Assembly: GCF_036669915.1 (NCBI RefSeq)
Contig: NC_089325.1
Coordinates: 3,666,683-3,730,682, forward strand
Origin: Pocillopora verrucosa
Taxonomy: Eukaryota > Cnidaria > Anthozoa > Scleractinia > Pocilloporidae
Direction of reading: 5' to 3'
DNA length: 64,000 nt
Shown here: positions 1 to 12,900 of the stretch, piece by piece
Layout of the letters: each line of letters starts with the position of its first letter
Numbering within the stretch: the first letter of the stretch is position 1
The notes under the pieces: generated by a model
Database searches by the model: none
Told to the model about the DNA's origin: nothing
The model's input: the letters and a program-made list of their open reading frames with translations, nothing else
Translations under genes and position numbers: made by a program

Positions 1-1643
1 GGCCATGGCGGTGACTTTGTAGCCCCCAGGGAGAAGAAGTCGCCAATAATCCCCATCTTTTGCAGTTATGATGTCTTTTTTACGATTGTCAACGCGGATA
101 TGTGCACCAGGAATTGGATTTCCTTGGCCGTCCTTTACAAACCCTTTCACCCCTTTGTGTACCTACGTACAACAAAGGCAATAAATGTTATTTTCCACGA
201 AATCTGCGAAATCGGCTGTCACTGACACTTGCAAGAATGTTTCTGGCTACATAATTTTTATTAATTACAGAAAAATATATTTTTATGAAGCTGTTCAAAT
301 AAAATAGTATCCCAACAGTAAAAAGCTTTGAAGGCACATTTTCTGGTATCTTAATGTTAAAAAAGTAACTGGAAGTGGATTTATTTTAAACTCAGTTAGA
401 AATTATTGAGTTCAATTATTCAATTCTTTTTCACGTTTTTCTAAAACTCTTTTTCTTTAATTTTTTATTTAATTTGATCCTGAGAAAAGTAATTTGATAA
501 AATCTGTGAGTCTTTATGAATGCCAATTGACCGACCATACCAAACAAACAAACAAAAAGGTTTAAAATGAAAGCAGTTGGTCCGAACAGTCTTCACCAAA
601 GCAGCTGTTGCCTCGACATTCCTTATTTTTCACTCACAACCGCCACATACCTGATCAATAAAAGCTATTAGTGCTCGTTTGTTTTCCTCCCAGTCCTTAG
701 GTAATTGGCTTGCCTCTGGGAACTTCTTACAGCCTTGTTCTATGGTTATCTCGAAGCAGTTTGAGTGCATGTAGTTATAATCCTGCATCCCCCCTGACAC
801 GCTGTACCAAGCTGCTCCATTTGTGACACCATCATTGAAGTGATCCGGGGGGACTTCAGGGCAAGGCCAGGGTGGATTCTTAAGGTGCATAGTTGGATGC
901 ACCTCAGAATAGGATTTGGCAAGCTCTTTAAAGACGTCGTCATCTGGAGACTTACTGTACTCGCTCTGCCCAGTTGGACTGTCATCAAATGGGTAATTTG
1001 CCACTAAGGAGCCGCCATGGAGGTTGGCACTCAACACAAAGGGATACTCAGAGATCCATTTCATCACAGCTATGGTCTCGATTTGAGGCGGTCCCGTCAC
1101 GCTTTTAAAAAACTGGTCGGGAAAGTTACGGTTCAGATCAACATTGTTCGCATTGCTTCGTCCGATAATCCAATCCTTTCTGTTCTCACCTTCTGCTGCA
1201 AGCTCGTAGCCGTCCGGGTTCATACTTGGCATCAAGTGAATACGAGTGGTGTCAACCATTTTGGTGAGATTCGCATCACGGCCATAATTTTCACAGAATG
1301 CTTTCGCCAAATGCAAAAGAAGTTCGCGTCCCACAACTTCGTTACCGTGCATGTTAGCAACGTATTTGAACTCTGGTTCACCGGGCTCATGTTTGCCCGG
1401 ATTGTCAGAGATTTCCACGACCCAAAGTTTTCGGCCTTGCACCGATTTTCCAATGCTGTAGAGACGCGTGATTTTTGGGTACTGTCGATGAAGATCTTGA
1501 AGATAAGCGGTCATTTGATCGAAATTATGGTGCGTCCAGTCGTCGTCGCCCAGCGTGCGTGTTTTTGCACTGGGACGTGAGAAAACAAGAGCCACCCGCA
1601 AATAAATGAAATATGCCACCAGAAGCAGTATTAATCGCTCCAT
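1..1643 (-). CDS. N/E-type zinc carboxypeptidase (M14B, CPD/CPE/CPM-like), 5' part, truncated by window edge
   Basis: Secreted or membrane metallocarboxypeptidase expected to remove C-terminal Lys/Arg. Two exons are visible: 1643-651 and 162-1, joined in phase 0 (AC|CTG at 649-651 is the reverse of CAG|GTATGT). Met1 opens a hydrophobic signal peptide (about residues 1-22). The catalytic domain keeps zinc ligands His99 and Glu102 (HGNE) and His207 (NLHGG), the NPDGYE and DLNRNFPD substrate-site motifs, and catalytic Glu302 in [10 protein letters not shown]. Exon 2 starts the transthyretin-like domain typical of this subfamily ([23 protein letters not shown]). The window ends inside that domain, so single-domain enzymes (CPE, CPM, CPN) cannot be told from multi-domain CPD. 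Signal peptide plus the whole catalytic domain lie in one exon. The upstream spacer has no other start in frame. Confidence 0.93.
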
Positions 1644-3947
1644 TGTTCCAGATACACTGCACGCAAAGCTCTTTTGCGAGGAAATATAAAGATCTTCGCT
1701 CTAAACTCCTGGCAGTAACTATCCCGTCCTTAAGTTAAAGCTTCTTAACCATAAGCACCACCCTCCATCACGTCATTTTTCGAGCTTTTCCTTTTCTGAT
1801 GCACACGAGCTAAAAAGCGAAACTGACCGGCTCGGACACGGTCTGTGATTGGCTGATCGGCTGAAAATGTCACGCAATCATTGAGCTCAGTTGCAGGTTG
1901 TGTTTACTTTACTCTCATGAAGTGACTGAACCTGATTGAGTGTTCAAACCAAAATAAACAGGTCTCTGGATTTAGCTGTGACTACAAACATTACTCCGTC
2001 CCCTCTTGAAACAGTTTCGTCTCATTGGTCTCTGTTCAATTGGGTGTTAAACTTTTAGTAGATTTCCGTCGCCACGGGGTTGTCTTGGAAGGGAATTTTT
2101 GTTTTCTTATATTTTATATTTCTCAGATGTCAAATAGTTTGGAGGCTGAACTTCTCGTAGAGAATTTTGAATTTAATAACTTCAAACTGCGAGATAATTT
2201 GGCAATTGGAACAATGGTAAAGCTGTGAGAGAAGAAAGACAGAAGTTGGAAAAGGAAGAAAAATTAAGGGGAAAACCGACTACTTCGTTTGAATTAGTAT
2301 CAAACTTTGATCCACCTAATTTCTTCTTCATGTCGTGAACAAAAATCAGACATTAAGAGACGACTTCAGAAGCAAAACAAAGAAATAACATTCATTTTAT
2401 ACAAATTGAGGAACAAAATTTGTCAAAAATCTTGAAGTCAATTCGCACGATTGATAATGATTAACATCCACTCGAAAATAATCTCAATTTCTGCGATAAT
2501 TTAATTTTTTTTCGCTTAATAGTAAGTGACCGCTACAAAAGGAGTTTGCACCAAATAACTTATGCATACCACATTGAACGACCATAAAACTATGTGCTTG
2601 GTATGTCAACACGACGCAGGGTTGACATTCAATTAAAAACCGTTCGCAAAAATAAAGGCTATTTACAACTAAAAAACAAAAGGCGTATTCATATACATGG
2701 TGAAACTTTCTAAGTGCATGTGTTTACTAATATCCAGGCATTGACGGAGGAGCTTCCTGAGAGCTTCTTCGCTGCATTTTCTCTCGCTTTCTTTCACCTG
2801 GCGACATTAAACTTTGAAGCAGTTCACCCCAGTGCATCTCTTCTTGATTCAGTACTGTATACAAATGCAGTCATTTCCTCCAGCGGAAGGACATGCAGCT
2901 ATTCCAAGTTATCTTTGTGGCAGTTAGACCTACTCATCATGTAAATACTCGTAACGTTGCGTAAAAGTTAAGTAATACTCTTTTACTGACTTCAAACTTC
3001 ACCTGAGTAGCGAATGAACCTCGCGTTGTAAGAAACTCATACAAACTTTTATGCATAAACAACATATTATACAATCTCATCACAGTTAAAAGCAACTGAC
3101 GTTTAGCCAACAATTTATAGATATACCTCTTCTTTATTTAAGTTTGAAATGCTCTCGAACTTAGAGACAAGGCTCCGAAAGGTAATTGTTTCATAATAAA
3201 TATTTTATAAAAAATGACATGTGATTTGTACTCTGGATGATGTATGTTAGGGTAAAATAAGGCTTTGAAATTTTTAAGTCATTTAGACAAGGAACCAGTT
3301 ATGGAAGACTACGAGGGATGTGTTTCAAAGACTTTATCATCAAGCCATATAAAAAAGGGTACATGGAAATATGATTTGAATCCGCATAAATACGACTATG
3401 ATTTAGGTTTTTGAATGAAACTTACAGACGCTGCGGCTGCTTTCTGCGAGAAAACTTCAGCTGGATTAAACCAAATCATCTAAAATGACAAAATGTTCAA
3501 CTGAGTGTCGAAAGTAATTCGTGATTGCTCTGGTTTAACTGAGCTTTGCTCTGTGATTGGTCCAGAAAACTCGCATTCTCTCAACCAATTAAATGCAAAA
3601 AACCATCGCAACTTGGTCACCTGCGTTTTCCCGCGCTTCAAGCAGTTTGCTTTTTTTCGCTTTGAATTCTCATTGGTTAATGATGATGTAAATCTTTGTT
3701 CTGATTGGTCGCTGGGAATACTTTGGTTTCAGTTTTTCGACACTCAATTGAAAACTGCTTTAGTAGTTATAAATGTTGTGGGTTAATTTCATCGCTGCTT
3801 TCTTTCATCTTTGTTTCAAGCCCATGTCATAGGAAACTGAACCAAAAAAACAATATCTCAAGCAGTGATAACACCAAGCCACAACATCCACAGTACCGAC
3901 TGCAGTATAGAAACGATTCAGAGGAAAAATAACTGCGCAGAAGTGTG
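1644..3947. other. Intergenic spacer between the carboxypeptidase promoter side and the CDKL5 3' end
   Basis: No open frame with splice support or family resemblance was seen on either strand. The part next to 1643 should hold the carboxypeptidase promoter. The part below 3948 should hold the CDKL5 3' untranslated region. It contains the inverted-repeat element at 3498-3750. Confidence 0.6.
3498..3750 (+). mobile_element. MITE-like element, GAGTGTCGAAA terminal repeats, copy 1
   Basis: A 253-bp non-coding unit is bounded by 16-bp inverted ends, CAACTGAGTGTCGAAA on the left and CAATTGAGTGTCGAAA reading inward from the right. The interior has a recognisable core, GTGATTGGTCCAGAAAACTC, that recurs at 46450-46640 (inverted) and 57858-58030. 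No clear target-site duplication was seen. Confidence 0.6.
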
Positions 3948-6900
3948 CTATAAGGGTGTTTCTTCCAGTTTGTTTAGATCCGGCACCCGACCCCCGGACT
4001 TGCTAAAATTCTCCTTGGGGGGTGTCAGCGGTTTCAGTCCGTTAAAAGGAGTACCTAGCTTCAAGTCTCGATCCTCAGTCGTCGCCTCATTTTCAGAAGG
4101 AGGTCGCGACGCTTTTCTTGGTAAAGGCGCTAAATGTTCGGTCGACGGGCTGACTGGTCGGTCAGGAAAGGTAAAATTCCCTGGCTCTGATAAGGTATGT
4201 TTTTGTGAATGACCTTGTAGAGAGAAAGCCGATTGTCCCCTCCAAGGTGACAGAGATCCTAGGGGTTGAGAATCTGGGCTTTCGCGCTTGGCCGGTGGTT
4301 TGCGCGTCGGGTACGTGTTGTGTGTTAAATGAGCTAAGTTCTTGTGTTGGAGAGGCTGAAGGCGAACTTCTCCAAGAGGTTTGTGAGATGAGCTGACTGT
4401 AAGCGGTCCGAGGTGTGTTACAACCTGTTTGAAGGAATGAGAAAAGTCGAGTGTGTTATCGTCCAATTAAATGCAAGCTCATCCCATTGGGTTTCCGACT
4501 GAAGGATTGCTGACACCCTTAAAAAATACACTGGCTCTTGTTAACGAACCATTAATTGAAAGACGTTGAGCGTTAATCTTCTAAATATATTACAAAATTA
4601 CTTCAGTCTTCAGAAAGAGAGAAGGCCAAATGATTAGCGAGCTGGTACACTGTGATCAACCATCTAATCGCTCACGTATTCTTACAGAAAAAAAAAAACT
4701 TTCCAAGGATATTATCGTAAAACAACAAATTCGTCTTTTTTTAAATTATGTTTTCAAGAAGTCACACTACAGAATTCTGGAGGGAACTCGTTAATAGATA
4801 AGAAAAGCTAACGAGCAAGTCAAACCCTCAAAAAAGACTTTGTTCGCTTTCAAAAAGACGTACGCAAAAAGTTCTCCACAAGGCCTCGTCTTAACTTGTT
4901 CCCCTCGCTTCCCTGGCTGAAGTTTGAACAGATTTTCAAAGGAAAATGAATTCTGCTCGAGAAAATTCACTGAAGCAACTCAAATCACCTAATAATCCTA
5001 CAGTATTGTCTTATTTCAACCTTACCGTATCAAGGCAATTCTGAGAAACTTACCTTGTCAGCAGAGTTCATTTTCCCTAGGCTTTTATGAGGACGCATAT
5101 CGAAGGACTGAAAAAGAAGATAATTGATCGATTTTGTTTTTAATCAATATAAACCAACATTAAAGCTGCACGAGAAAAGAAAAATCAACGTCACACCTAA
5201 AACATGCTCCAAACGATTACGTTGAATGAGTGTTAGGAGTTTACCTGTACATCAGCACTTCTACTCCAGTCCGCCATTTTACTTAATTCACTAAAGGCAA
5301 ACAAACAAGAAAAAAATGAAACTCAACCAAATTGAAACTTACCTTTGTTTTGTTGATAAGCATGAAATACAAAGTAGACACGCAAAAGACATTTCCCCTT
5401 AAAATATCCTTTAATCTTACACCAGGCAAATGATGAAGACAGAGAAAAAAAACTATCATCTCTTTTTCCGTTTGGTTTTACTTCACTACACATTCTCAAA
5501 TTACATTCGATGAATGCATTGTCTCGAAGAAAGAGAAGAGGACCACTCATCCAAAAATTTGAAACGGAGGCTCACACCAGATTATTCAGTCCGAAGAGTG
5601 ACTCATTGAACGGTGATTTGTTTGGATTTCAAGATTTCTTCACAATTAAAAGTGAAACAATCTTGGTATTAACTACAAGCAGTCATCAGGTTTATTGTGT
5701 CCACTTACCCCTGTGATTCTAGGTGATGAAATTGCTTTGACTGCACCGGTAGGCTAACCACCTGGGAAAAAAATTAAGATAAGACACTTCCGTAAGCAGT
5801 TTAAGCGTCCGCAGAGAAAAAGATACACACAAGTCAATCGATTTTAACCCATTCATCGACACCAGGAGCATATAACCTTGGTTCAGATAATTTTGCTTCT
5901 GTTACAACCGATCGATGAGACTTTCTTTCAGTCTGTCGTGCCAGGTTTTATCTCGCATTTCGTATTTGGTTTTTTGTGACTTTTTTGTCTCCAAGTTGAG
6001 CATTCGCAGATAAATATGTGGAATCGTCATTTACAGGAGACTTAAGTGATAAGGTTTGTATGACAACGTCAGTATCAAAAATGAACGATAACCTTCAATT
6101 TGCGGCATCATAATTTGGAAATGGCTAGAAATAATTGTTGAAATTCACTCAGTGGTGGGCCTAGCCCCAAAAAGAAAATCCTGAAGTGGAGAAAAAAAAT
6201 CCATCAAGGGTTGCCTGAGACTGTCCCTAGAAATTGTTTAACGAGATTTCCACATGACAGTTTCGTATTAAAGGCGAACGATTGCCACGCCATGCCATGT
6301 CCACTACTTCAAACTTCAATCTTTTCGTCAACTGCAAAGGGGGAGAGTTGGTTTTTAAGCACATTATCAACGCTTGGGAAACTGTATCCAGCTACCTTAA
6401 ATCGATCACCGAAATGAATACTACACCGGGCACAGTCGTGCGCAAGTGTACACAGAAAGAAGCAGTTCTCACTGTAATAAGAATAATAACAAGGGATAAA
6501 TTCCACAGACCTGTTGCACTTTTTTCTTCTTTTTCTTTTTGTCCCTTTTGTCTTGTCCTAGAGAGTTTCTTGGTTGGTTTTCTTCACCACCAAAGTCTTG
6601 CCTCCTGAGTGAATTACAATTCGAATCAACAATCATGAACACAATAAAAGAGGTTAAAAATCATTATGCAAGGGAATTTGCCGGATCTACGCCCTGAGGA
6701 GGTAACTTTAAAATCATCATCACTGTTTTATTAGAAATCAGTCACACCCTTGAAAAAATACAACTTCCCTGTACGGGCGAGGAACGCCAATTCTGTGCGT
6801 GAACCATTTCGTTCCAAGACTTGGGATAACAAGTATAAATAAATTTCTGCTGTAGCTGAAATGGTTGAGTAGGCATTACCATTGTGTATCTTGACGCTGT

Positions 6901-9900
6901 TTAACAAGCGACACCCCGTGCTCCAAAGTTGATGTGGGTAAGTCTGATTTTGAACCTCTTCTTTCTGTGTTCATTCCCATTTGGAAGGAATAATTCGACT
7001 GGAGAGCTTCTTCTCGACTGGACGCAGCGGCATCTGATGATAAAGGAGAAGGCACGGGAAACTCAGGCATGGTTTTTAGAAAAGCAGACACAACTAGCAT
7101 GTAACGAAATAAATTTGCTAGAGTACACACAACCGTCAATTTCTACACTTACCTGTGAAAACCGTTTTCCCTCCTTGCCTATCATGAATTCCCTTCGCTT
7201 TTTGCAGGTCCATGGTCTGTGAATAAAACATAACCCACTTACACGAGTCAAAAGAGAACCTTTTTTTCTATGCCTTAAGGGATTAGTGCTCAAACTTCGG
7301 GTTACGGATGAGAGAGCTTACACCGACAGCGGTATTCTCTGAGTCGCCGGGGGTGGGGGGATCTGGAGGAATGTTTCCTGTCCCATTCACAGTCGGGGAA
7401 AAAAAGTTCCAGAATCTGGTCTCTATTACGGCGTTCAGTAGGAAAGGTTCTCCTTAGGAGTACTCTGTTTCTAAGGCTGAAGAAAAATTCGACCTCGATT
7501 CACTTCCCTCCTGTCACTTGCTTGTCAGTCACCTCAAAAGAAAGAAAACGACCAGAGGACGCCGAGAGCACCAAGAAGGTTATTGTGAGCCTAGAGCTTG
7601 CATTAACATGTCATGTGATCTCTTACGTCCGACTCTATACATTACAATAAATGCTGTACCTCACGGGCGTAACATTTCATACTGTGTTTCACAAGGTCAC
7701 ATTCACAGGTCACACAAAGACTATCAGCGACGTAAAACAAAAGTCTGCATTCTTAGGACCCATGAAAAGAGTTAAAGAGTCACACACCTCATTGCGTGAC
7801 ATGAGCGGCTGCTGAGGCCTAGACTTTACAGAAGCGGAGCCGTCCCGGTCCTTTTTCTTGCCAAGGATCACAGACTTAGTTTTTCTGATTTCTTCGGCGA
7901 TTGTTGCTGAGCCATACGGCAGCTAAAAAAATGTAAAAATGATTTAAAAACCAGTTTATTTTCAAAGGCTTTCGCCTCCAAACCTGTTACCTTTTTGGAC
8001 AATTCAGATTCCGCAATGCTTAATTGCTGGCTTCTTCAGACACTTTGATTAAAAAATAAAAATAAAAAAATATTAACACAAATTGAAGAAAACGGCAGAG
8101 ACTCCTTACCTTGGTATTCTTTGAGTGGTCAACCTCAGAGTCCTCATTATCTGCAGGGAAGAAGCTGTAATTAGCAGCCACAAGATGGCTGGTGCTAACA
8201 CCAGTGCTGGTCTTTGCCTTTGCCCTTCCTTCATCTTCTGTAACACTAGTCTTATCGCTTTGAGCGAGATTAGTTCTTTCCTCATTTTGAGAAGTAGTTG
8301 CTCTTGCTGCAGTTAAATTAGAATTACGAGGTTTAATATCTACAGAACTGTAAACAGTTTGTTTCACTGATAAAGGGGAATTCCCTGATCCCTTTGATAT
8401 TTCAACGGTTGGCGCTGATGTACAACTTTCAGACTTCTCGGAGTTTTCAATATCAGAAGTTCTATTTTTGTCTGATGAATCATCCTGCTGATTACTGTCC
8501 TTTGGTCTTTCTTTAGCAACCATCTGCTGCATGACGAGCTTCTTCTCAGCACTAAAATCTTTGCCAAGCGGTGGATTACCGTGCGAATTTGGTTTTATGT
8601 CTTGTGTTTTCAACTCTTGTAAGCTCTCCACTGCCGTGATACCCTGTGATGAGTATCCTTTATGTGAAAAATATCTTGATTTGGTTGGAATTTCGGCCTT
8701 TTTCGCAGCCTGTTTGAGATCTGTACTCTTCTCTTTCCAGGTTTTCTCAAACTCGTCTCTTTCCTGTTGAAATGCTGGGTGATTGTAAGCATCATCTATT
8801 GTAAATCTGAGCTTTGGATCCAACTGTAACGTTGCCTAAAGATCAAGCATTTTGAAATAAAAATCTTGGCATTTTCTCCTTGGAAAAAGCAGCATTTTTA
8901 TTCCAACACCACTTAAAACTGATCACAGATGTTGCAAAATGCCCAAGAAAGAGAGACAGACAGAGGAGGTGGGGGGGGGGGGGGTTGGGGTCATCCAATA
9001 CCTAGAATAAACAAGGGTGTTGGAGGTAAAACAAAAACAATAAATTACATGAAAATTTAAAAGGAAAAAGGGAGGGATGGGGAAAGGAGAGGAAGAGAAG
9101 GGGGGAGGGATGGGGATGGAGAGGAAGAGAGGGGGGAGGGATGGGGATGGAGAGGAAGAGAGGGGGTAGGGAGGGGTATGGAGAGGAAGAGAGGGGGGGG
9201 AGGGATGGGGATGGAGAGAAAGAGAGGGGGGAGGGATGAGGATGGAGAGGAAGAGAGGGGGAGGGATGGGGATGGAGAGGAAGAGGGGGGAGGGATGGGG
9301 ATGGAGAGGAAGAGAGGGGGGAGGGATGGGGGAAGGAGAGGAAGAGAGAGGGGAGGGAGGGGGCAAGGAGAGGAAGAGAGGGGGAGGGAGGGAGGGGGGG
9401 CGGAGAGGAAGAGAGGGGGGAGGGAGGGGGATGGAGAGGAAGGGGGGGAGGGATGGGGAAGGAGAGGAAGGGGGGGAGGGACATGGATGGAGAGGAAGAG
9501 AGGGGGGATGGGGAAGGAGAGGAAGAGAGGGGGGAGGGGGGAGGGATGGGGGAAGGAGAGGAAGAGAGGGGGGAGGGATGGGGAAAGGAGAGGAAGGGGG
9601 GAATGAGGGGTTATCCAATATCTAGAATAAACAGGGTTTTGCAAAGAGCAAAAACAAAATCAAGATAACAACAATAATAATAATTGTGAGCATTAATGAT
9701 ATCTGTGCCACCCGGTGATCTCTTTGACCCTTAAGCTCTAATAAGTTATTCTCCCTCACAGTTGCTATTTACACAACTTGTATTTCCTTGCAAATCAGTT
9801 TACTTTATCTTAATCTCAACACAAGTTCACCCAGTGGTATAACTTAGATGAACACAGTTAAAAATAAACTGATACTTTGGGAGAAGTTGCAAGTTTATAA

Positions 9901-12900
9901 TTTCTAGGAGGAAAGGGGTCATGTCAGGTCTGCCAGCTCCATTTCCCAAGTTCCTTCTACCTCACAGCTAATCCCCTACCATAAGTCTGTTCAAGGGCTG
10001 CACTTCTAACATGATTGAAACTGATTTCTGACAAAACTCACTTGCATGAAGCTTAGCATGATTCCACTAATGACTCCAGCATATTTCCTTCCTAATGTCT
10101 GAGGGCCGCTTGTTGTTGGAAACTGTTGAAAGAAAAAATTACAACTTGTTTATACTAAAAATAAAATCAACTATGTACATTTCTCCACGATGAATAACCA
10201 CAATGAATAACTACAGCCTTTTTTACCAAATTGTTTATACTCTTTCACAAGTATTACAGGTCAAAACAATAATAACATTTACATCACACATGCATGTAGG
10301 AAGAATCAAGAGAAATGGATAACATAGAGAATTATGTTGTGGTTTGGACTAAAATTTTCATATTAGATAAACTTTGATTTTTCTTTGTTTTAGATCTATT
10401 AACAATTTATCTGAGACTGAGAAAAACAAAATTAAAATGGTTATAGCTAGAACAAAGTTGGCCTTAGACAGATTTTTACATAATCAACAACATTCCTTCA
10501 CACTGTAGTCTCCAAAATCAATGAATTTTAGGGCAAGCATATGTGAAAAAACACAAGTTTCATATTTTTAGTACATTGTAAAGATTAGAGCACATTGTCC
10601 AAATCAGAGGTATATGAAATAGTAAAAAACAAACAACAAAACTACAATTCTACACAACATTTTTCAGGTTTGTTAAGTTTTCAGCTGCCCAACAAAGCAG
10701 AAAAAAAAGATGATACCTTGAGTCCTTTGAATCTAGGATTGTTGTTGAACATTTCCATTTGATCTGGGGGAAGCTGACCCAAAACCTAATGCCACAAACA
10801 CAGAAACACAAAAATCAAGCCATTTTTAGTCAGTTATATATGGGAAAACCACAGTTCATACAAAACTCCCACATCATTTGACAGATTTATGTACCAACCT
10901 TTTGAATTGTAAACAGCTGGTCTATTTCACTTTCTCCTGGAAAAACAGGCTGTCAAAAACCAAAAATAAGGAAAAAACAGAGAGGAAAATTGAAATCAAG
11001 AATTCTCCCTAAAAAGACTTTCCTACAACTTATAAATCAAATCAAAACAGTGGAGTCATTATCAAATTGGTTGGGATGGCATTCATCTGGTAAAATCCTA
11101 TTCAACCATTAACCCACAAAAGTTTCAAATTGGTACAATGGTCACAGCACACTTACAAAAAAAAAAAAAGGTGATGCTAATTAACACGTTCAGACGTAAA
11201 CCAGTTTATTTTTGTTCCCCAATTTTGTGAAAACACCCAGGAAATTTGAGGGTCCAGGCATCCCCTCAGGACTAAGGATATATGTATTCTAGAAAATTTA
11301 CTCAATTTCCACCAACCTGCCCATCACTCAGTTCCCCAAGAATACAGCCAATGGCCCAGATATCAACTGGCTTACCATAAGAAGCCCTGCAAATTAGGTA
11401 GTGAATTATCAGAATCAAACATAATGTAATGTAAAGTATGTAACAATACACTAGGTCATTTTATGCAACATGCAACTACACAACCTTTATGCCTCAGATT
11501 TTCCCTCTGCAAAATAATGTAACATTACACTGATGAATGAAAAAATAATTTTCCGTTTTCTACACCTACCCTAAAAGCAGTTCTGGTGATCTGTACCATC
11601 GAGTTGCAACATAATCAGTAAACTGTCCACTGCCCTTAACAGTCATGGCTCGGGCAAAACCTGCAACAATAAGGTAGTGGAACATTGAAAAATTCCTTTC
11701 CTGAGTTACTTCAGACTTATATGCGACATTCTTTTTGCATTCTATAGCTGCATTATTAAAGTTTCCAATTGTTTGAACTTACCAAAGTCGCACAGTTTAA
11801 GAACCCCATTCTTACTTATGAGCAAGTTTTCTGGTTTGATATCTGTTGACAGAGAAAAGGAAGAAATTAGAGAATGAGAAGCAAAAAGATGGAGTAAGTA
11901 ATCACTTCAAATGGAACAAATTTTGAACAAATTGTATGTTAACAATCTGAAAGCATTCAAGATTTGTATTATGATACTACTTCTGTCATTAATCAGAGTA
12001 CCTCGATGAATGACATCATTCTGATGGCACCACTTTATGGCTTTAATGAGCTGAAAAACATAGTTTCTAGAAGGAGGAAAATGGAAAAGAAATGTTATCA
12101 ATGAATAAGAGGGAAGTTAAAAGTTTTAAGTTTGGGTTTTATGCCATGTGTTTTCAAGTTCGCATGAAGCTCACCTGACTTGATTTGAGGGAACTCCATT
12201 AGGCATTTCTTCTAGTAACTCAAGCATGTTCTGTTCAATTAAAAGAGAAAATCAAAGTAAAGCTGATAGACCATCCTAGCTACCACTACACAGTATGATT
12301 AAAGAAATGAATTTACAAATAAAAACTTCAAACATGCAAACTTACTCTCTCAACATATTCAAAAACTAAATACAGTTTTCCTCTTCTACGAAATGCTTCC
12401 CTGCAGAAAAGAAATAAAAGAAGTAAACAAAGGTGCTAAAGTAACAACCCTTTAACAACCATGATCTGATTCATAACTCTCCCTTCCAGTTGGTTTACAT
12501 TTCCTTCTAAGTCAGTGACAAGAATTTGGAGCTATAACAGCTGGGATGGCACCCTCCATCTGATGATTTTGTGCATTTTAATTCACCTTGAGCAGAGCAT
12601 TGACAGAAATTACAGGCATACAAGAGTTAGCTGTTACAGTTGTTACAGCTTTACAAGTTATCTCCAATGGTATTCGATAATCACAGATAATATTATACAC
12701 CCCAATATTGGAGGCTTCAGAGAAAACAACCAGCCATTTAATTTGAGCAAGGTAAACAATTTCTGCTCCCGGAATACTTGAACTAAAGGAGAATCTTGAA
12801 TTTAGAAGTTTTTTTTGTGAAGCTCACTAATTACTTTGAAAAGTTTTAATACTATTCATGACAACATCTGATCTCTCTATTTTGTCAAAACATTGCACAA

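Noticed and set aside
1017..1580. 187-codon open frame on the plus strand
   Set aside because: Antisense shadow of the carboxypeptidase exon.
3948..5277. A separate small gene starting [11 protein letters not shown]
   Set aside because: The acceptor at 5290 opens the same frame upstream, phase matches CDKL5 exon 17, and the ending resembles vertebrate CDKL5, so it is treated as the CDKL5 3' end.
5709..5761. Exon-like segment with acceptor CCCAG and donor GTAAGT on the minus strand
   Set aside because: In the phase required by CDKL5 exon 17 it contains a stop. It may be an alternative exon but is not needed for a continuous frame.
6656..6692. Plus-strand exon-like stretch ending GAGGAG|GTAACT
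   Set aside because: Isolated; it has no partner exons on the plus strand and lies within CDKL5.
8923..9668. Several overlapping long open frames (up to 231 codons) on both strands
   Set aside because: They are products of the purine-rich minisatellite: Pro/Ser/Leu or Gly/Arg/Glu monotony, several frames open at once, and no splice or start context.
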